A stretch of DNA of 64,000 nt, from contig JAIOPJ010000016.1 of NCBI GenBank assembly GCA_021413975.1, positions 1 through 64,000 on the forward strand. The letters are read 5' to 3'. The translations under genes and the position numbers were made by a program. This stretch comes from Gemmatimonadota bacterium (GTDB lineage Bacteria > Gemmatimonadota > Gemmatimonadetes > Gemmatimonadales > Gemmatimonadaceae). The notes under the pieces are model-generated. The model was not told the origin of the DNA. It made no database searches and worked only from the letters and a program-made list of their open reading frames with translations. Position 1 is the stretch's first letter; each line of letters opens with the position of its first letter. This document shows positions 43,417-52,001 of this stretch, in pieces.

Positions 43417-44037
43417 CTACGGACTCCGCAACAGCGCCCGCACCGGCGCCGCGTCGATCGCGCCCACCGGCATCGGCAACGCGAGAAGGTCGTAGTGCCC
43501 CGGCGCGACCGAGCGCAGGTCGAGGTTCTCCAGCACGAACGCACCGCCGTCGAAGATCGCGTGATGCACGGCGAGCGTCTTGCTCTCGCGGTCGTCCACG
43601 CTCGGGCAATCGACCGCGAGGAGCCGGAGCCCGTCGTTCGTGAGCGTGCGCACGATCTCCGGGTCGAGACTCGGCCAGCTCTCGGGGAAGGTGCCGGTGG
43701 CGACGGTCCGTCCGGTGCGCAACAGGAGTCGCACGGTGCCCTCGGCGTAGCCTGCCGCGCGCAATGCAGCGAGGGAGATCGGTCCCGTGGCGGCCGAGAC
43801 ATCGACCACGAGCGCGCGGCCCAGGAACGGCACGAGCGGCAGCCGGTCCGCCCCGATCCCGTCCTGGCGCACATGGCGCGGCGCGTCGGCGTGCGTGCCC
43901 ACATGCGGACTCGACGCGATTCGCGAGACGTTGACGCTCGCGCCCTTCATCATCTCCCAGGCCCAGGTGCACGACCAGGGCGTGTCACCCGGCCACGCGG
44001 GCGTTCCCGTGTCGAAGCGGACCGAGATGTCCTGCAC
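43417..44037 (-). CDS. kynB: Kynurenine formamidase (cyclase family)
   Basis: A metal-dependent formamidase of 206 residues hydrolysing N-formylkynurenine. Family motifs are SPHVGTHADAPRH, an AVDCPSVDDRESKTLAVHHAIF segment, and LENLDLRSVAPG. The N-terminal FDTGTPAWPGDTPW is typical of KynB. The GTG start is 3 bp after the kynA stop. Next to kynA it forms steps one and two of tryptophan breakdown; kynureninase is not in the window. Confidence 0.93.
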   Translation of the reverse strand: MQDISVRFDTGTPAWPGDTPWSCTWAWEMMKGASVNVSRIASSPHVGTHADAPRHVRQDGIGADRLPLVPFLGRALVVDVSAATGPISLAALRAAGYAEGTVRLLLRTGRTVATGTFPESWPSLDPEIVRTLTNDGLRLLAVDCPSVDDRESKTLAVHHAIFDGGAFVLENLDLRSVAPGHYDLLALPMPVGAIDAAPVRALLRSP

Positions 44038-44040
44038 CGG

Positions 44041-44787
44041 CTACCGGCTCCCGTAGAGCTTGGCGCGCAGCGCCCAGAGTTCGGGGAAGAAGCGCTGGCT
44101 GACGGTCTTGGCGAGGTACTTGGCGCCGAGGGTCCCACCGGTGCCACCCGTGTCGGGCCCGATGATGCGCTCCACGAGCTGCACATGCAGGAACCGCCAC
44201 CGCGCGAAGCCCTGCTCGTAGGCGAGGAACGACTCGGCGAGCATGAGCAGCATGCCGTGCTGCGGCTCGGTGTAGATCGCTTCGAGACTCACGCCCTGGC
44301 GCTCGATCATGGAGAGGAAGAGCGCCTGCAGCGTGGGCTTCTCGAGCGCACGGGCCACCTTGGGCGGCAGTGCGCCGTGCTCCTTGAGCGCCGCCATGAA
44401 GTGCGGGTCGCGCAGACCGCTCGTCGCCTCGATCGCGCGGAACTGCGCACTCTGCGAGCCGCTCGACGACCCCAGGTAGCCGCGGAACTGCATGAACCGC
44501 TGCGGGGGGAGCGTGTCGAGCGCGGAGAGCTCGTGCGCGACGAGTTCGACGAGCGTGTTGATGCGCTGCATGGTGGTGAGCGCGGCCTGCGGGTCGGTCG
44601 CCTCGAGCTGCGCGATGAGATGGTCGAACTCGTGCAGCAGCACCTTGAACCAGAGTTCGCTGGCCTGGTGCACCACGATGAAGATCAGTTCGTCGGGATG
44701 CTCGGGCCTGCTCTGCGGACGCTGCAGGGAGAGCAGCGCGTCCAGCTCGAGGTAGGTCGGGTAGGAGATCTCGCGTGGTGTGCTCAA
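44041..44787 (-). CDS. kynA: Tryptophan 2,3-dioxygenase
   Basis: A heme enzyme of 248 residues opening the indole ring of L-tryptophan to N-formylkynurenine. Visible motifs are SYPTYLELDALLSLQ at the N-terminus, FIVVHQASELWFK with the substrate histidine, FRGYLGSSSGSQSAQFR, the heme region FARWRFLHVQLVERIIG and TGGTGGTLGAKYL. The start codon is TTG and overlaps the bshB1 stop as TTGA. It is one operon with bshB1 and kynB. Confidence 0.95.
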   Translation of the reverse strand: MSTPREISYPTYLELDALLSLQRPQSRPEHPDELIFIVVHQASELWFKVLLHEFDHLIAQLEATDPQAALTTMQRINTLVELVAHELSALDTLPPQRFMQFRGYLGSSSGSQSAQFRAIEATSGLRDPHFMAALKEHGALPPKVARALEKPTLQALFLSMIERQGVSLEAIYTEPQHGMLLMLAESFLAYEQGFARWRFLHVQLVERIIGPDTGGTGGTLGAKYLAKTVSQRFFPELWALRAKLYGSR

Positions 44788-45506
44788 AACGTGGATACCT
44801 CGAGCGCGAGGAGGTCGTCCGCGCGCATCGTCTCGGTGGTGAAGAAGGGTTCGCCGTGGCGGCAGCGGATCAGCGAGCCGTAGTGCTCGGACTGCACCCG
44901 CACCACGTCATAGAGCGAGGCGCCGGTGGGGTAGACCTCGCCCGCCTGCGTCGCGCCGTCGAACTGCGATCCGTAGCACCTGATCGCCTCGAGCTTGGTC
45001 TCGAACTCGGCGCTGATGTCGACCACGAAGGTCGGCTTCTCGTGGTCCTCGCGGTAGGCGACCGCATGGAGCACCTTGAGCGGCCGGTGCGGCGCGGTGC
45101 TGCTGTCGACCTTGGTCAGGCCGGCGAGGAAGCAGGCATCACGGATGAGCTGCGCGCCCACGCGATGGTCCGGGTGGCGGCCGTGGAGCGCGGGCGCGAT
45201 CACCACCCGCGGGCGCAGTTCGCGGATCATGATCGCGAGCCGGCGGCGCGTCTCGGGGGTGTTCTCGATCCCGGCATCGGGGAGCTCGAGGTTGCGGCGC
45301 ACGGCCACGCCCATCACGGCGGCGGCCCGCGCGGCTTCCTCGGCGCGCAGGGCGGCCGAGCCGCGCGACCCCATCTCGCCCTGCGTGAGGTCGATGATCC
45401 CGGTGCGTTGTCCCTTGCGGGCGTGCTTGATCAGCGCACCACCGCAGGTGAGTTCCACATCGTCGCGATGCGCGGCGATGGCGAGGAGTTCGACGGGCGC
45501 GTTCAT
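44784..45506 (-). CDS. bshB1: Bacillithiol biosynthesis deacetylase BshB1-type (PIG-L family)
   Basis: A zinc deacetylase of the LmbE/PIG-L family, 240 residues, that would remove the acetyl group from GlcNAc-malate during bacillithiol synthesis. Motifs are LAIAAHRDDVELTCGG and the HPDH metal site in ALHGRHPDHRVGAQL; GEMGSRGS and the C-terminal RCYGSQF are typical of BshB1. Its TGA overlaps the kynA start. A TAGATT box is 6 nt before its ATG, so it appears to be the leaderless first gene of the kyn operon. bshA and bshC are not in the window. Confidence 0.85.
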   Translation of the reverse strand: MNAPVELLAIAAHRDDVELTCGGALIKHARKGQRTGIIDLTQGEMGSRGSAALRAEEAARAAAVMGVAVRRNLELPDAGIENTPETRRRLAIMIRELRPRVVIAPALHGRHPDHRVGAQLIRDACFLAGLTKVDSSTAPHRPLKVLHAVAYREDHEKPTFVVDISAEFETKLEAIRCYGSQFDGATQAGEVYPTGASLYDVVRVQSEHYGSLIRCRHGEPFFTTETMRADDLLALEVSTF

Positions 45507-45512
45507 GGTCCC

Positions 45513-45518
45513 AATCTA
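45513..45518 (-). promoter_or_regulatory. TAGATT box 6 nt before bshB1
   Basis: On the minus strand TAGATT, then GGGACC, then ATG. Divergent from this, a CATAAT box serves the acetyltransferase gene 80 bp away. Confidence 0.45.
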
Positions 45519-45583
45519 CGGCGGGCGTGCGGGGGGCGCGATCACGGGCGCCGGCGTGGCTGTCGCCGGCCGGGCTCGATGGC

Positions 45584-45589
45584 CATAAT
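45584..45589 (+). promoter_or_regulatory. CATAAT box 5 nt before the GNAT gene
   Basis: CATAAT is followed by GCGGG and ATG with no ribosome site. It matches a -10 element at leaderless spacing, one base off TAnnnT. Confidence 0.35.
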
Positions 45590-45594
45590 GCGGG

Positions 45595-46164
45595 ATGACT
45601 GCGCCCAGCGGCCTCTTCGCGAGGCCCATGCCCTCGCTCACGTCGGAGCGTCTCGTCCTTCGCCCGTTCGTCGCGGGCGACGCGCCCGACGTCACCCGGT
45701 ATCTCTCGGACGCCGCCGTCGCGCGGCAGACGCTGACCATCCCGCATCCGTACCCGGAGGGTGCCGCCGTGGAGTTCATCGCACGGCATGCGGCCGACTG
45801 GACCGCGGGGAGACGAGGCGTCTGGGCGATCACGATGCGTGACGATGGCGCGCTCGTCGGAGCCGTGGGTCTCCACTTCACGCTCGCGCACCACAAGGCC
45901 GAAGTGGGCTACTGGATCGGCGTCCCGGCGTGGGGGAAGGGGATCGCGACCGAGGCGGTGAAGCGGGTGATCGCGTTCGGTTTCGACGACCTCGGGCTCC
46001 ACCGGCTCGACGCGCAGCACTACGTCGAGAACCCCGCGTCAGGACGGGTCATGCTGAAGGCCGGGATGCGGCACGAAGGGCGGTTGCGCGGCGTGGTGTT
46101 CCGCGACGGCGTCCCGCGCGACGACGAGCTCTACGCGATCATCCGCACCGACCCGCGTCCCTGA
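45595..46164 (+). CDS. GNAT family N-acetyltransferase, RimJ/RimL type
   Basis: A 189-residue acetyltransferase. The opening LTSERLVLRPFVAGDAPDV and the acetyl-CoA loop VGYWIGVPAWGKGIATEAVK are typical of RimJ/RimL-like GNAT proteins, followed by LGLHRLDAQHYVENPASGRVM. These act on ribosomal proteins, amino acids or antibiotics; the substrate is not predictable. It is a single gene, convergent with a Spy-like gene across a strong terminator. Confidence 0.9.
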   Translation: MTAPSGLFARPMPSLTSERLVLRPFVAGDAPDVTRYLSDAAVARQTLTIPHPYPEGAAVEFIARHAADWTAGRRGVWAITMRDDGALVGAVGLHFTLAHHKAEVGYWIGVPAWGKGIATEAVKRVIAFGFDDLGLHRLDAQHYVENPASGRVMLKAGMRHEGRLRGVVFRDGVPRDDELYAIIRTDPRP

Positions 46165-46179
46165 CGATGGCGCATGCAC

Positions 46180-46213
46180 GACGGGGACGCTCGCCGCAGC
46201 GAGCGTCCCCGTC
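46180..46213. terminator. 15-bp perfect stem, bidirectional terminator
   Basis: Arm GACGGGGACGCTCGC pairs perfectly with its complement around a CGCA loop. It lies between convergent genes, 15 bp past the GNAT stop and 50 bp past the stop of the Spy-like gene, so it can end both transcripts. Confidence 0.75.
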
Positions 46214-46263
46214 CCGTATTCTGGTGCGCGGTCGCGTTCCGCGATGCGCGCCCGGCGGCTCGA

Positions 46264-46668
46264 CTAGCGCTGCGGCGGCGGACGACGCCCGCCACCCTGC
46301 GGCATCGCCGCGAGGTTCTTGTCGAAGATCGCCTGCTGTTCCGCCGTGAGGACCGCGCGGATCGCGTCATTCTGCTTCTTGCGCATCTCCATCATCTTCT
46401 CGCGCATCGCCGGGTCCTGCATGCCGGCGCCGCCCTGCATCATCGCGCGCTGCTCCTCGCGGCCCTTGGTCTGGATCGTGTCGATCTGGGCCTTCTGCGC
46501 ATCCGTGAGCGTGATGTCCTTGAACAGCATCTCGTTCATCCGCTGCGCGCCACCCTGGCCCATGCCACCCTGGCCGCCCTGACCCATGCCGCCCTGACCG
46601 CCCTGCGCCGAGGCCGTCGTGGCCACCAGCACCAGCGCCGCTGCCGTGAAGAATCGAATCGCCCGCAT
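46264..46668 (-). CDS. Spy/CpxP-like periplasmic protein with Gly/Gln/Met-rich repeats
   Basis: A 134-residue exported protein. The signal peptide ends at TTASA, followed by GQGG and GMGQGG repeats, then a helical core with the LTxxQ motif twice (ITLTDAQKAQID and LTAEQQAIFDKN), as in Spy/CpxP chaperone and CnrX-type metal-sensing proteins. The C-terminus is Pro/Arg-rich. Met-rich stretches (KMMEMRKKQ) may bind metals, which is only a suggestion. GGGAGGCACG precedes the ATG. Confidence 0.75.
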   Translation of the reverse strand: MRAIRFFTAAALVLVATTASAQGGQGGMGQGGQGGMGQGGAQRMNEMLFKDITLTDAQKAQIDTIQTKGREEQRAMMQGGAGMQDPAMREKMMEMRKKQNDAIRAVLTAEQQAIFDKNLAAMPQGGGRRPPPQR

Positions 46669-46777
46669 CGTGCCTCCCAAAGTGGTTGTGTGTCGACGGG
46701 CGGCCGGGGCCGCCCTGCCGGAGATGAACGCCCTCCGGTCCTGTTTCGTTAACCGGTCAGGCGGCCAGAAGTTCCGG

Positions 46778-48175
46778 CTAGCGTCCGCGCCCGGGCCCGC
46801 GACGTCCCGCGCCCGACGGCCGCGACGAACCCGCCTTGGGTGAGCCGCCGCTCCCGCCCGTCGACCCGCTGCGGGCATGGCCACCACCGGCATGCCCTCC
46901 ACTGGAATGCCCGCCACCGGTCGATCCGGCACCCGCCGAGCGCCGTTCGAGCTTGGCCTTCGCCCGCGCCCGGTCCTCCGCCTTCTTGGCGCGGATCGCG
47001 GCGATGCGCTCGGCGAGCGGCACCTCGAGTCGTTCCGTCGGCACGTGCTTGTAGTTGAAGCCGTCGAGCGTCCGGCGCGGGAGCTTGCGCCCGATGGCCT
47101 TCTCGATCTGCCGCAGGTCCGTCTCCTCGTCCGGCGCGACCAGTGTGAACGCCTCGCCCGTCGCCTCGGCGCGTGCGGTACGGCCCACGCGGTGGATGTA
47201 GTCCTCCGGTACATGCGGCACGTCGAAGTTCACCACATGCTCGAGCGCCTCGACGTCGATCCCGCGCGCGACGATGTCGGTCGCGACGAGCACGCGGACC
47301 TTGCCGCTCTTGAAGTCGCCGAGCGCTTCGGTGCGCTGGTTCTGGCTGCGATTGCCGTGGATCTTCGCGTTCGGGATCCCGGCGCGCGTGAGCACGTCGC
47401 TCAGGCGGTTGCTGCGATGCTTGGTGCGCGTGAAGCAGATCACGTTGCCGATCACGTTCGCACGCAGCAGGGCGATGAAGAGGTCGGCCTTGAGCGCCTC
47501 GGACACCGGCCAGAGCGCTTGCTCGATCCCCACGGCGGGCATCGACTGCCGCTCGACGTTGATCCGCACCGGCGCGTGCAGCATCTGCCGCGAGAGGTCC
47601 GAGATCGGCTTGGGCATGGTGGCGCTGAAGAACAGCGTCTGCCGCTTGGGAGGCAGCTGGGCCAGCACGCGCTTGATGTCCGGGAGGAAGCCCATGTCGA
47701 GCATCCGGTCCGCTTCGTCGAGCACGAGCACTTCGAGCGCCGTGAAGTTCACATAGCGCCCCGGCTGCGACATGTGGTCGAGCAGGCGCCCCGGCGTGGC
47801 GATGATCACGTCGGTCTGCGAGCGGAAGGCCGCTTCCTGCGGCCCCATGCCCACGCCGCCGAAGATCGCGGCGCCGCGGACGTTCGTGTGCTTCGCGAGT
47901 GCGAGCAGGTCGGCATGCACCTGCGCGGCGAGTTCGCGAGTGGGGGCGAGCACGAGCGCGCGGGTGGCGCGCTTGGGGTGCTTCATGAGGCGCTGCAGCG
48001 TGGGCAGCAGGAAGGCCGCGGTCTTGCCGCTGCCCGTCATGGCGCAGGCGAGCAGGTCATGTCCGTCGCGCGCCGACGGGATGGCGTCGAGCTGGATGGG
48101 GGTCGGCTTGGGCCAACCGAGATCGTGGACCGCGCGCAGGAGCGCGGGGTCCAGGCCGAGGGATTCGAAGGTCAT
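46778..48175 (-). CDS. DEAD-box RNA helicase, RhlE-like
   Basis: An ATP-dependent RNA helicase of 465 residues. Motifs in order are Q-motif PTPIQLDAIP, Walker A AMTGSGKT, PTRELA, the DEAD motif LDEADRML, SAT in FFSATMPK, and HRVGRTAR in the C-terminal domain. After about 380 residues a basic region is followed by a low-complexity tail rich in Gly, Ser and His (GGGHSSGGHAGGGHARSG), as in RhlE/SrmB-type helicases that bind RNA nonspecifically. The longer frame upstream is rejected because MTFESLGLDPALL is the usual beginning. Confidence 0.93.
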   Translation of the reverse strand: MTFESLGLDPALLRAVHDLGWPKPTPIQLDAIPSARDGHDLLACAMTGSGKTAAFLLPTLQRLMKHPKRATRALVLAPTRELAAQVHADLLALAKHTNVRGAAIFGGVGMGPQEAAFRSQTDVIIATPGRLLDHMSQPGRYVNFTALEVLVLDEADRMLDMGFLPDIKRVLAQLPPKRQTLFFSATMPKPISDLSRQMLHAPVRINVERQSMPAVGIEQALWPVSEALKADLFIALLRANVIGNVICFTRTKHRSNRLSDVLTRAGIPNAKIHGNRSQNQRTEALGDFKSGKVRVLVATDIVARGIDVEALEHVVNFDVPHVPEDYIHRVGRTARAEATGEAFTLVAPDEETDLRQIEKAIGRKLPRRTLDGFNYKHVPTERLEVPLAERIAAIRAKKAEDRARAKAKLERRSAGAGSTGGGHSSGGHAGGGHARSGSTGGSGGSPKAGSSRPSGAGRRGPGRGR

Positions 48176-48314
48176 GCAGATGGGGCGGGGGAGGCCGGCA
48201 TGCCAGGATGGCTGCTCGGTCACCGGTGCGGATCGCCGCACCTGATGCGTTGCAGAAAGCTAGCCGGTGGCGCATCCTCTTCACAGGCCCGAGCCCCTTC
48301 CTCACGCATTCCTC

Positions 48315-48983
48315 ATGTCCGCGCATCGCACCGAACCCCTCGCGACCTTCCGCACCTACCCCGCCGCCGAGATGCTCCGGCGCGCGGTGGAGTTCAGCAC
48401 CGATCTGCGGCGCCGCCGAACGGTCCGGGACTTCTCGTCACAGCCGGTCGCGCGTGCGGTGATCGAGCAGGCGCTGCTCGCGGCCGGGAGCGCGCCGAAC
48501 GGAGCCAACCTGCAGCCCTGGCACTTCGTCGCGGTCAGCGACGCCGCGACGAAGCGCGAGATCCGCCTCGCCGCCGAGGAGGAGGAGCGCGAGTTCTACG
48601 CAGGCCGGGCCACGCCCGAGTGGCTGGCGGATCTCGCACACCTCGGCACCGACCCCGAGAAGCCGTTCCTCGAGTCGGCACCGTGGCTGATCGCCGTCTT
48701 CGCCGAGCGATGGCGTCGCGGCTCCGACGACGCCAAGCGCGCCAACTACTACGTGCCGGAATCGGTCGGCATCGCGACCGGCTTCATGATCGCCGCGCTG
48801 CACCACGCCGGTCTCGCGACGCTCACGCACACGCCGAGCCCGATGGGCTTCCTCAACCGCATCCTCGACCGGCCCGCGAACGAGAAGCCGTTCCTGCTGC
48901 TCGTCGTGGGCCATCCGGCCGCCGATGCGCGCGTTCCCGTGATCACCAAGAAGTCGCTCGACACCATCGCCACCTTCCGCTGA
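48315..48983 (+). CDS. Nitroreductase family protein, iodotyrosine deiodinase-like
   Basis: A 222-residue FMN flavoprotein of the nitroreductase superfamily. [14 protein letters not shown] with FMN-binding arginines and [15 protein letters not shown] are typical. The C-terminal [19 protein letters not shown] closely matches the iodotyrosine deiodinase branch, which reductively removes halogens in animals; bacterial members have unknown substrates. The start [10 protein letters not shown] is taken since the extra upstream residues are Pro/His-rich and unlike the family. A DsrE-type gene follows 7 bp later. Confidence 0.85.
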   Translation: MSAHRTEPLATFRTYPAAEMLRRAVEFSTDLRRRRTVRDFSSQPVARAVIEQALLAAGSAPNGANLQPWHFVAVSDAATKREIRLAAEEEEREFYAGRATPEWLADLAHLGTDPEKPFLESAPWLIAVFAERWRRGSDDAKRANYYVPESVGIATGFMIAALHHAGLATLTHTPSPMGFLNRILDRPANEKPFLLLVVGHPAADARVPVITKKSLDTIATFR

Positions 48984-48990
48984 GGTCCTC

Positions 48991-49644
48991 ATGAACACGC
49001 CCCGTCGTTCGTTCGTTGGCCGCCTGACCGCCTTGCTCGCCGTCGGGGCCGCACCGTCCGCGCTCTCGGCGGCCACGCCGGGAGTCGGCCGCGCGTCCTC
49101 ATCCGGCAGCGACGGCGCGTTCTGGCCCGACGAGCGCTGGCTCGAGATGGCCGCCCAGCGCGAGCATCGGATGATCATCGAGACGGGCATCGTCTCGGAG
49201 GGACTCGCGTTGCGGCGCGGGCTCAACCTCCTCGACGTGTTCAATCAGGACTATGCGGTCCCCGATGCGCGGATCGGACTCGTGATCGGCGTGCACACCG
49301 CGGCGCTCTCGTTCATCCTCAACGACGCCATGTGGCTGAAGTACACGCTCGGTGCGCGGTTCGACGTGAGGAACGCGCAGGGGGCGCCGGCGACCGCGAA
49401 CACGTTCCGTGCGGGGGTCCCCTACTCCGTCGAATCCCTGAGCAAGCGAGGCGTGGTCTTCCTCGCGTGCAATCGGGCGCTGCTCCGCCTCTCGCGCGAA
49501 CTCGCCGGTGCCGGCGGGAATGCCGCGGCGGTGCACGCCGAGCTCGTGGCGAACGTGCTCCCCGAGGCGCAGGTGACACCGGCGATGGTCGTCGCGCTGA
49601 GTCGGGCGCAGTCGAAGGGAGTGCCATACATGGCGGTGGCGTGA
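48991..49644 (+). CDS. DsrE/TusD-like protein with twin-arginine signal
   Basis: A 217-residue protein. The N-terminus RRSFVGRLTALLAVG is a Tat-type signal, so it is probably exported folded. The mature part (LNLLDVFNQDYAVPDARIGLVIGVHTAALSFILND) looks like a DsrE-type sulfur-relay fold, and a cysteine in VVFLACNRALL is consistent with that, though the family assignment is moderate. Its TGA overlaps the ATG of the next gene by one base, and the nitroreductase lies upstream, so the three genes probably form one operon. Confidence 0.6.
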   Translation: MNTPRRSFVGRLTALLAVGAAPSALSAATPGVGRASSSGSDGAFWPDERWLEMAAQREHRMIIETGIVSEGLALRRGLNLLDVFNQDYAVPDARIGLVIGVHTAALSFILNDAMWLKYTLGARFDVRNAQGAPATANTFRAGVPYSVESLSKRGVVFLACNRALLRLSRELAGAGGNAAAVHAELVANVLPEAQVTPAMVVALSRAQSKGVPYMAVA

Positions 49645-50222
49645 TGGCCCGCTCGCCTTCGCGCGTCACGATCCACATGGCGGCGAGCCTCGACGGCTTC
49701 ATCGCCCGGAAGGACGGGCGCGTCGACTGGCTCGAGACCTCGGACGAGTTCGCGGGTGGGGAGGCCATGGACCCGGCCTTCGTCGAGGCCTTCCTGAGAT
49801 CGATCGACTGCTACGTCATGGGGTCGCGGACCTATGAGACCGCGTTGCGCTTCGAAGCGGCGGGGTCGGGATGGGCGTACGGCGACAAACCCGTGTTCGT
49901 GCTCACCAGCAGGGAGTTGTCGCGGACCAGGGACACCGTCGAGTTCTGCTCTGGCGATGTCGCGCAGCTCGTGAATGAGCGGCTGCGCCCGACGTTCCCC
50001 TCCATCTGGTTCGTCGGGGGAGGTGCGGTGTGCGGCGAATGCCTGCGCCTCGGACTGGCCGACGAGGTGCGCTACTCGATCCTGCCGATCCTGATCGGTG
50101 ACGGGGTCCAGTTCTTCGCCGGACTCGACCGGGACGTCGCCCTCCACCTGACCGAGGTCAAGGCCTATCGGAGCGGCATGGTGGGGCTCTGCTACGAGGT
50201 ACGAGGGCAGAGCGCGACATGA
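49644..50222 (+). CDS. Dihydrofolate reductase-like (RibD C-terminal domain) protein
   Basis: A 192-residue protein of the DHFR/RibD_C family. The N-terminus VTIHMAASLDGFIARKDGRVDWLE is diagnostic, with MGSRTYETAL and WFVGGGAVCGECL in the nucleotide-binding half. Members reduce pteridine or riboflavin precursors, but many, including this one, are stand-alone proteins of unknown substrate. It overlaps the previous gene by one base and the next gene by ATGA, indicating tight coupling. Confidence 0.85.
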   Translation: MARSPSRVTIHMAASLDGFIARKDGRVDWLETSDEFAGGEAMDPAFVEAFLRSIDCYVMGSRTYETALRFEAAGSGWAYGDKPVFVLTSRELSRTRDTVEFCSGDVAQLVNERLRPTFPSIWFVGGGAVCGECLRLGLADEVRYSILPILIGDGVQFFAGLDRDVALHLTEVKAYRSGMVGLCYEVRGQSAT

Positions 50223-50647
50223 AGGTGAACACCCGGATCAGCGAGTACATCGATGCGCAGCCGGAGCGCAAACGCCGCGAGATGCGGGAGCTGCACGACG
50301 TCATCATGCGGTTGATGCCGGGCTGTCGATTGTGGTTCCTCGATGGCAAGGACGAGCGGGGTCGCACCGTCTCGAACCCGAACATCGGGTACGGTCTCCA
50401 GACCATGACCTACGCCGACGGGAAGACCCGGGAGTTCTATCGGATCGGTCTGAGTGCGAACACCACGGGGATCTCCGTCTACATCATGGGACTCGAGGAC
50501 AGGACGTACCTGGCCGAGACCTACGGCGGGAGGATCGGCAAGGCGAGCGTGACGGGGTACTGCATCAAGTTCAGCACGTTGAGCAAGGTGAACCTCGACA
50601 TCCTCGAAGCGGCGATGCGCGATGGGATCGAGCGGACGAGCACGTGA
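50219..50647 (+). CDS. DUF1801-like protein
   Basis: A 142-residue protein whose ISEYIDAQPERKRREMRELHDVIMRLMPGC start fits the DUF1801/YdhG-like fold; YGLQTMTYADGKTREFYRIGLSANTTGISVYIM completes it. Function is unknown. The ATGA junction with the previous gene indicates translational coupling; a VOC protein gene follows 21 bp later. Confidence 0.75.
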   Translation: MKVNTRISEYIDAQPERKRREMRELHDVIMRLMPGCRLWFLDGKDERGRTVSNPNIGYGLQTMTYADGKTREFYRIGLSANTTGISVYIMGLEDRTYLAETYGGRIGKASVTGYCIKFSTLSKVNLDILEAAMRDGIERTST

Positions 50648-50668
50648 CTCGGACAGGCGGAGGTCGCG

Positions 50669-51085
50669 ATGCCCAACCTTGAACTCGTCGCACTGATCGT
50701 ACGGGACTATGAGCCCGCGATCGACTTCTTCGTCCGCGTGCTCGGGTTCGAGCTGATCGAGGACGTTCCGTCCCTCACCAACGACGGCCGGCCCAAGCGC
50801 TGGGTCGTCGTCCGTCCCGCCGGTGCGGCGACGGGCATTCTCCTCGCCCGTGCCGACGGCGATCGACAGGTGGCCGCGGCAGGAGAGCAGTTCGCGGGGC
50901 GCGTCGGGTTCTTCCTGCGGGTCGAGGACTTCGGCGCGTCGTTCGCGCGGCTCACGGCGGCGGGCGTCGAGTTCGTCTCTCCCCCACGATCGGAGCCGTA
51001 CGGCGACGTCGCCGTCTTCCGAGATCTCGAGGGGAACCGTTGGGACCTCCTCGGCCCCCGGGTGGGATCGGCCGAGAGAGGATGA
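50669..51085 (+). CDS. VOC (glyoxalase/bleomycin resistance) family protein
   Basis: A 138-residue vicinal-oxygen-chelate protein. LVALIVRDYEPAIDFFVRVLGFELIEDVP is the first module; GRVGFFLRVEDFGASFARL and VAVFRDLEGNRWDLL the second, with a Glu metal ligand in DLEGNRWDL. Substrates of such small VOC proteins (glyoxalase, fosfomycin or bleomycin binding) cannot be told from sequence. GGAGGTCGCG precedes the ATG. Confidence 0.85.
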   Translation: MPNLELVALIVRDYEPAIDFFVRVLGFELIEDVPSLTNDGRPKRWVVVRPAGAATGILLARADGDRQVAAAGEQFAGRVGFFLRVEDFGASFARLTAAGVEFVSPPRSEPYGDVAVFRDLEGNRWDLLGPRVGSAERG

Positions 51086-51144
51086 TGATCGGGAAGGCGG
51101 GCGCGTGATGGTCACGTCGCCCGCGACAACGCACCGGAGGCACG

Positions 51145-51573
51145 ATGCTCAGCTGGACGCTGCGGATCTGCGCGATCATCCTGTCGCTCACCCTGTTCTA
51201 CGCCTCGTGGGACGGCGTGGCCGAGAACCGCGCGTTCGAAGCCCAGGGCGTGCAGGCGCTCGTGGAACCGCCGGAGGGCTACACCGTCAACATCACCACG
51301 ACCACGAACCTCGGCGTCGAGGTGAATCGGACGGAGCGCAACAGCGCGAAGCTCTCCTTCACGACGCGTGACGGACGCCGCGTCACCGTCAACCGCGTCC
51401 TGCCGGACGAGGTGCTCGCCGCGTTCCGCTCCGGGTCCGACGTGTTCGTCGAGTATCTCGCCGAGGAACCGACCACGACCCGGTTCCTCGGTCATGCATC
51501 GAAGCCGCTCTTTCCCGCACTCCTCGGCCTGCTCGTCGTCGCCCTCACCCGGTACTTCTGGCGGAAGATGTAG
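51145..51573 (+). CDS. Two-helix membrane protein, unknown
   Basis: A 142-residue protein with an N-terminal membrane helix (ICAIILSLTLFYASWDG) and a C-terminal one (FPALLGLLVVALTRYFW), between which lies a beta-rich soluble loop (TVNITTTTNLGVEVN, LSFTTRDGRRVTVNR). The layout resembles DUF3592-type proteins but the match is not certain. GGAGGCACG is a strong ribosome site before the ATG. The gene lies 59 bp after the VOC gene and is convergent with a second VOC gene. Confidence 0.6.
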   Translation: MLSWTLRICAIILSLTLFYASWDGVAENRAFEAQGVQALVEPPEGYTVNITTTTNLGVEVNRTERNSAKLSFTTRDGRRVTVNRVLPDEVLAAFRSGSDVFVEYLAEEPTTTRFLGHASKPLFPALLGLLVVALTRYFWRKM

Positions 51574-51588
51574 CCGGAGCGAAGGCGT

Positions 51589-51957
51589 TCAGACGTGCTG
51601 GTCCACCAGGACGGGGTTCCCGTCCGGATCCACCACCATGAAGCTCGCCGGACCCGTCGTGTCGGTCGCCGCTTCCGTCAGCAGCGCGACCCCGCTCGCC
51701 TTGAGCTGACGCTGCAGCTCGCGCACGTCGGTGAACCCGGGCACGAGCTGCGCATTGCTGTCCCACCCGGGATTGAAGGTCAGGACGTTCTTGTCGAACA
51801 TCCCCTGGAAGAGGCCGATCACGGTGTCGCCGTTCTTCATGATGAGCCACTGTTTCCCGTTCCCCCCGAACCCGCTGAACCCGAGCTTCTCATAGAAGGC
51901 GCGCGAGGCGGGGAGGTCCTTCACGGCGAGGCTGATGGAGAAGACGCCGAGTTGCAT
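51589..51957 (-). CDS. VOC family protein
   Basis: A 122-residue protein of the glyoxalase/dioxygenase superfamily. MQLGVFSISLAVKDLPASR and FYEKLGFSGFGGNGKQWLIM form the first beta-alpha-beta unit, and TGPASFMVVDPDGNPVLVDQH the second. It is not closely similar to the VOC protein at 50669, so the two are not a recent duplication. It lies 44 bp after the DUF4199 gene. Confidence 0.85.
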   Translation of the reverse strand: MQLGVFSISLAVKDLPASRAFYEKLGFSGFGGNGKQWLIMKNGDTVIGLFQGMFDKNVLTFNPGWDSNAQLVPGFTDVRELQRQLKASGVALLTEAATDTTGPASFMVVDPDGNPVLVDQHV

Positions 51958-52001
51958 CGAGACTCCGGAGCTGAGTGTGGTGACGTGCGGAGGGGGGAAG
52001 G

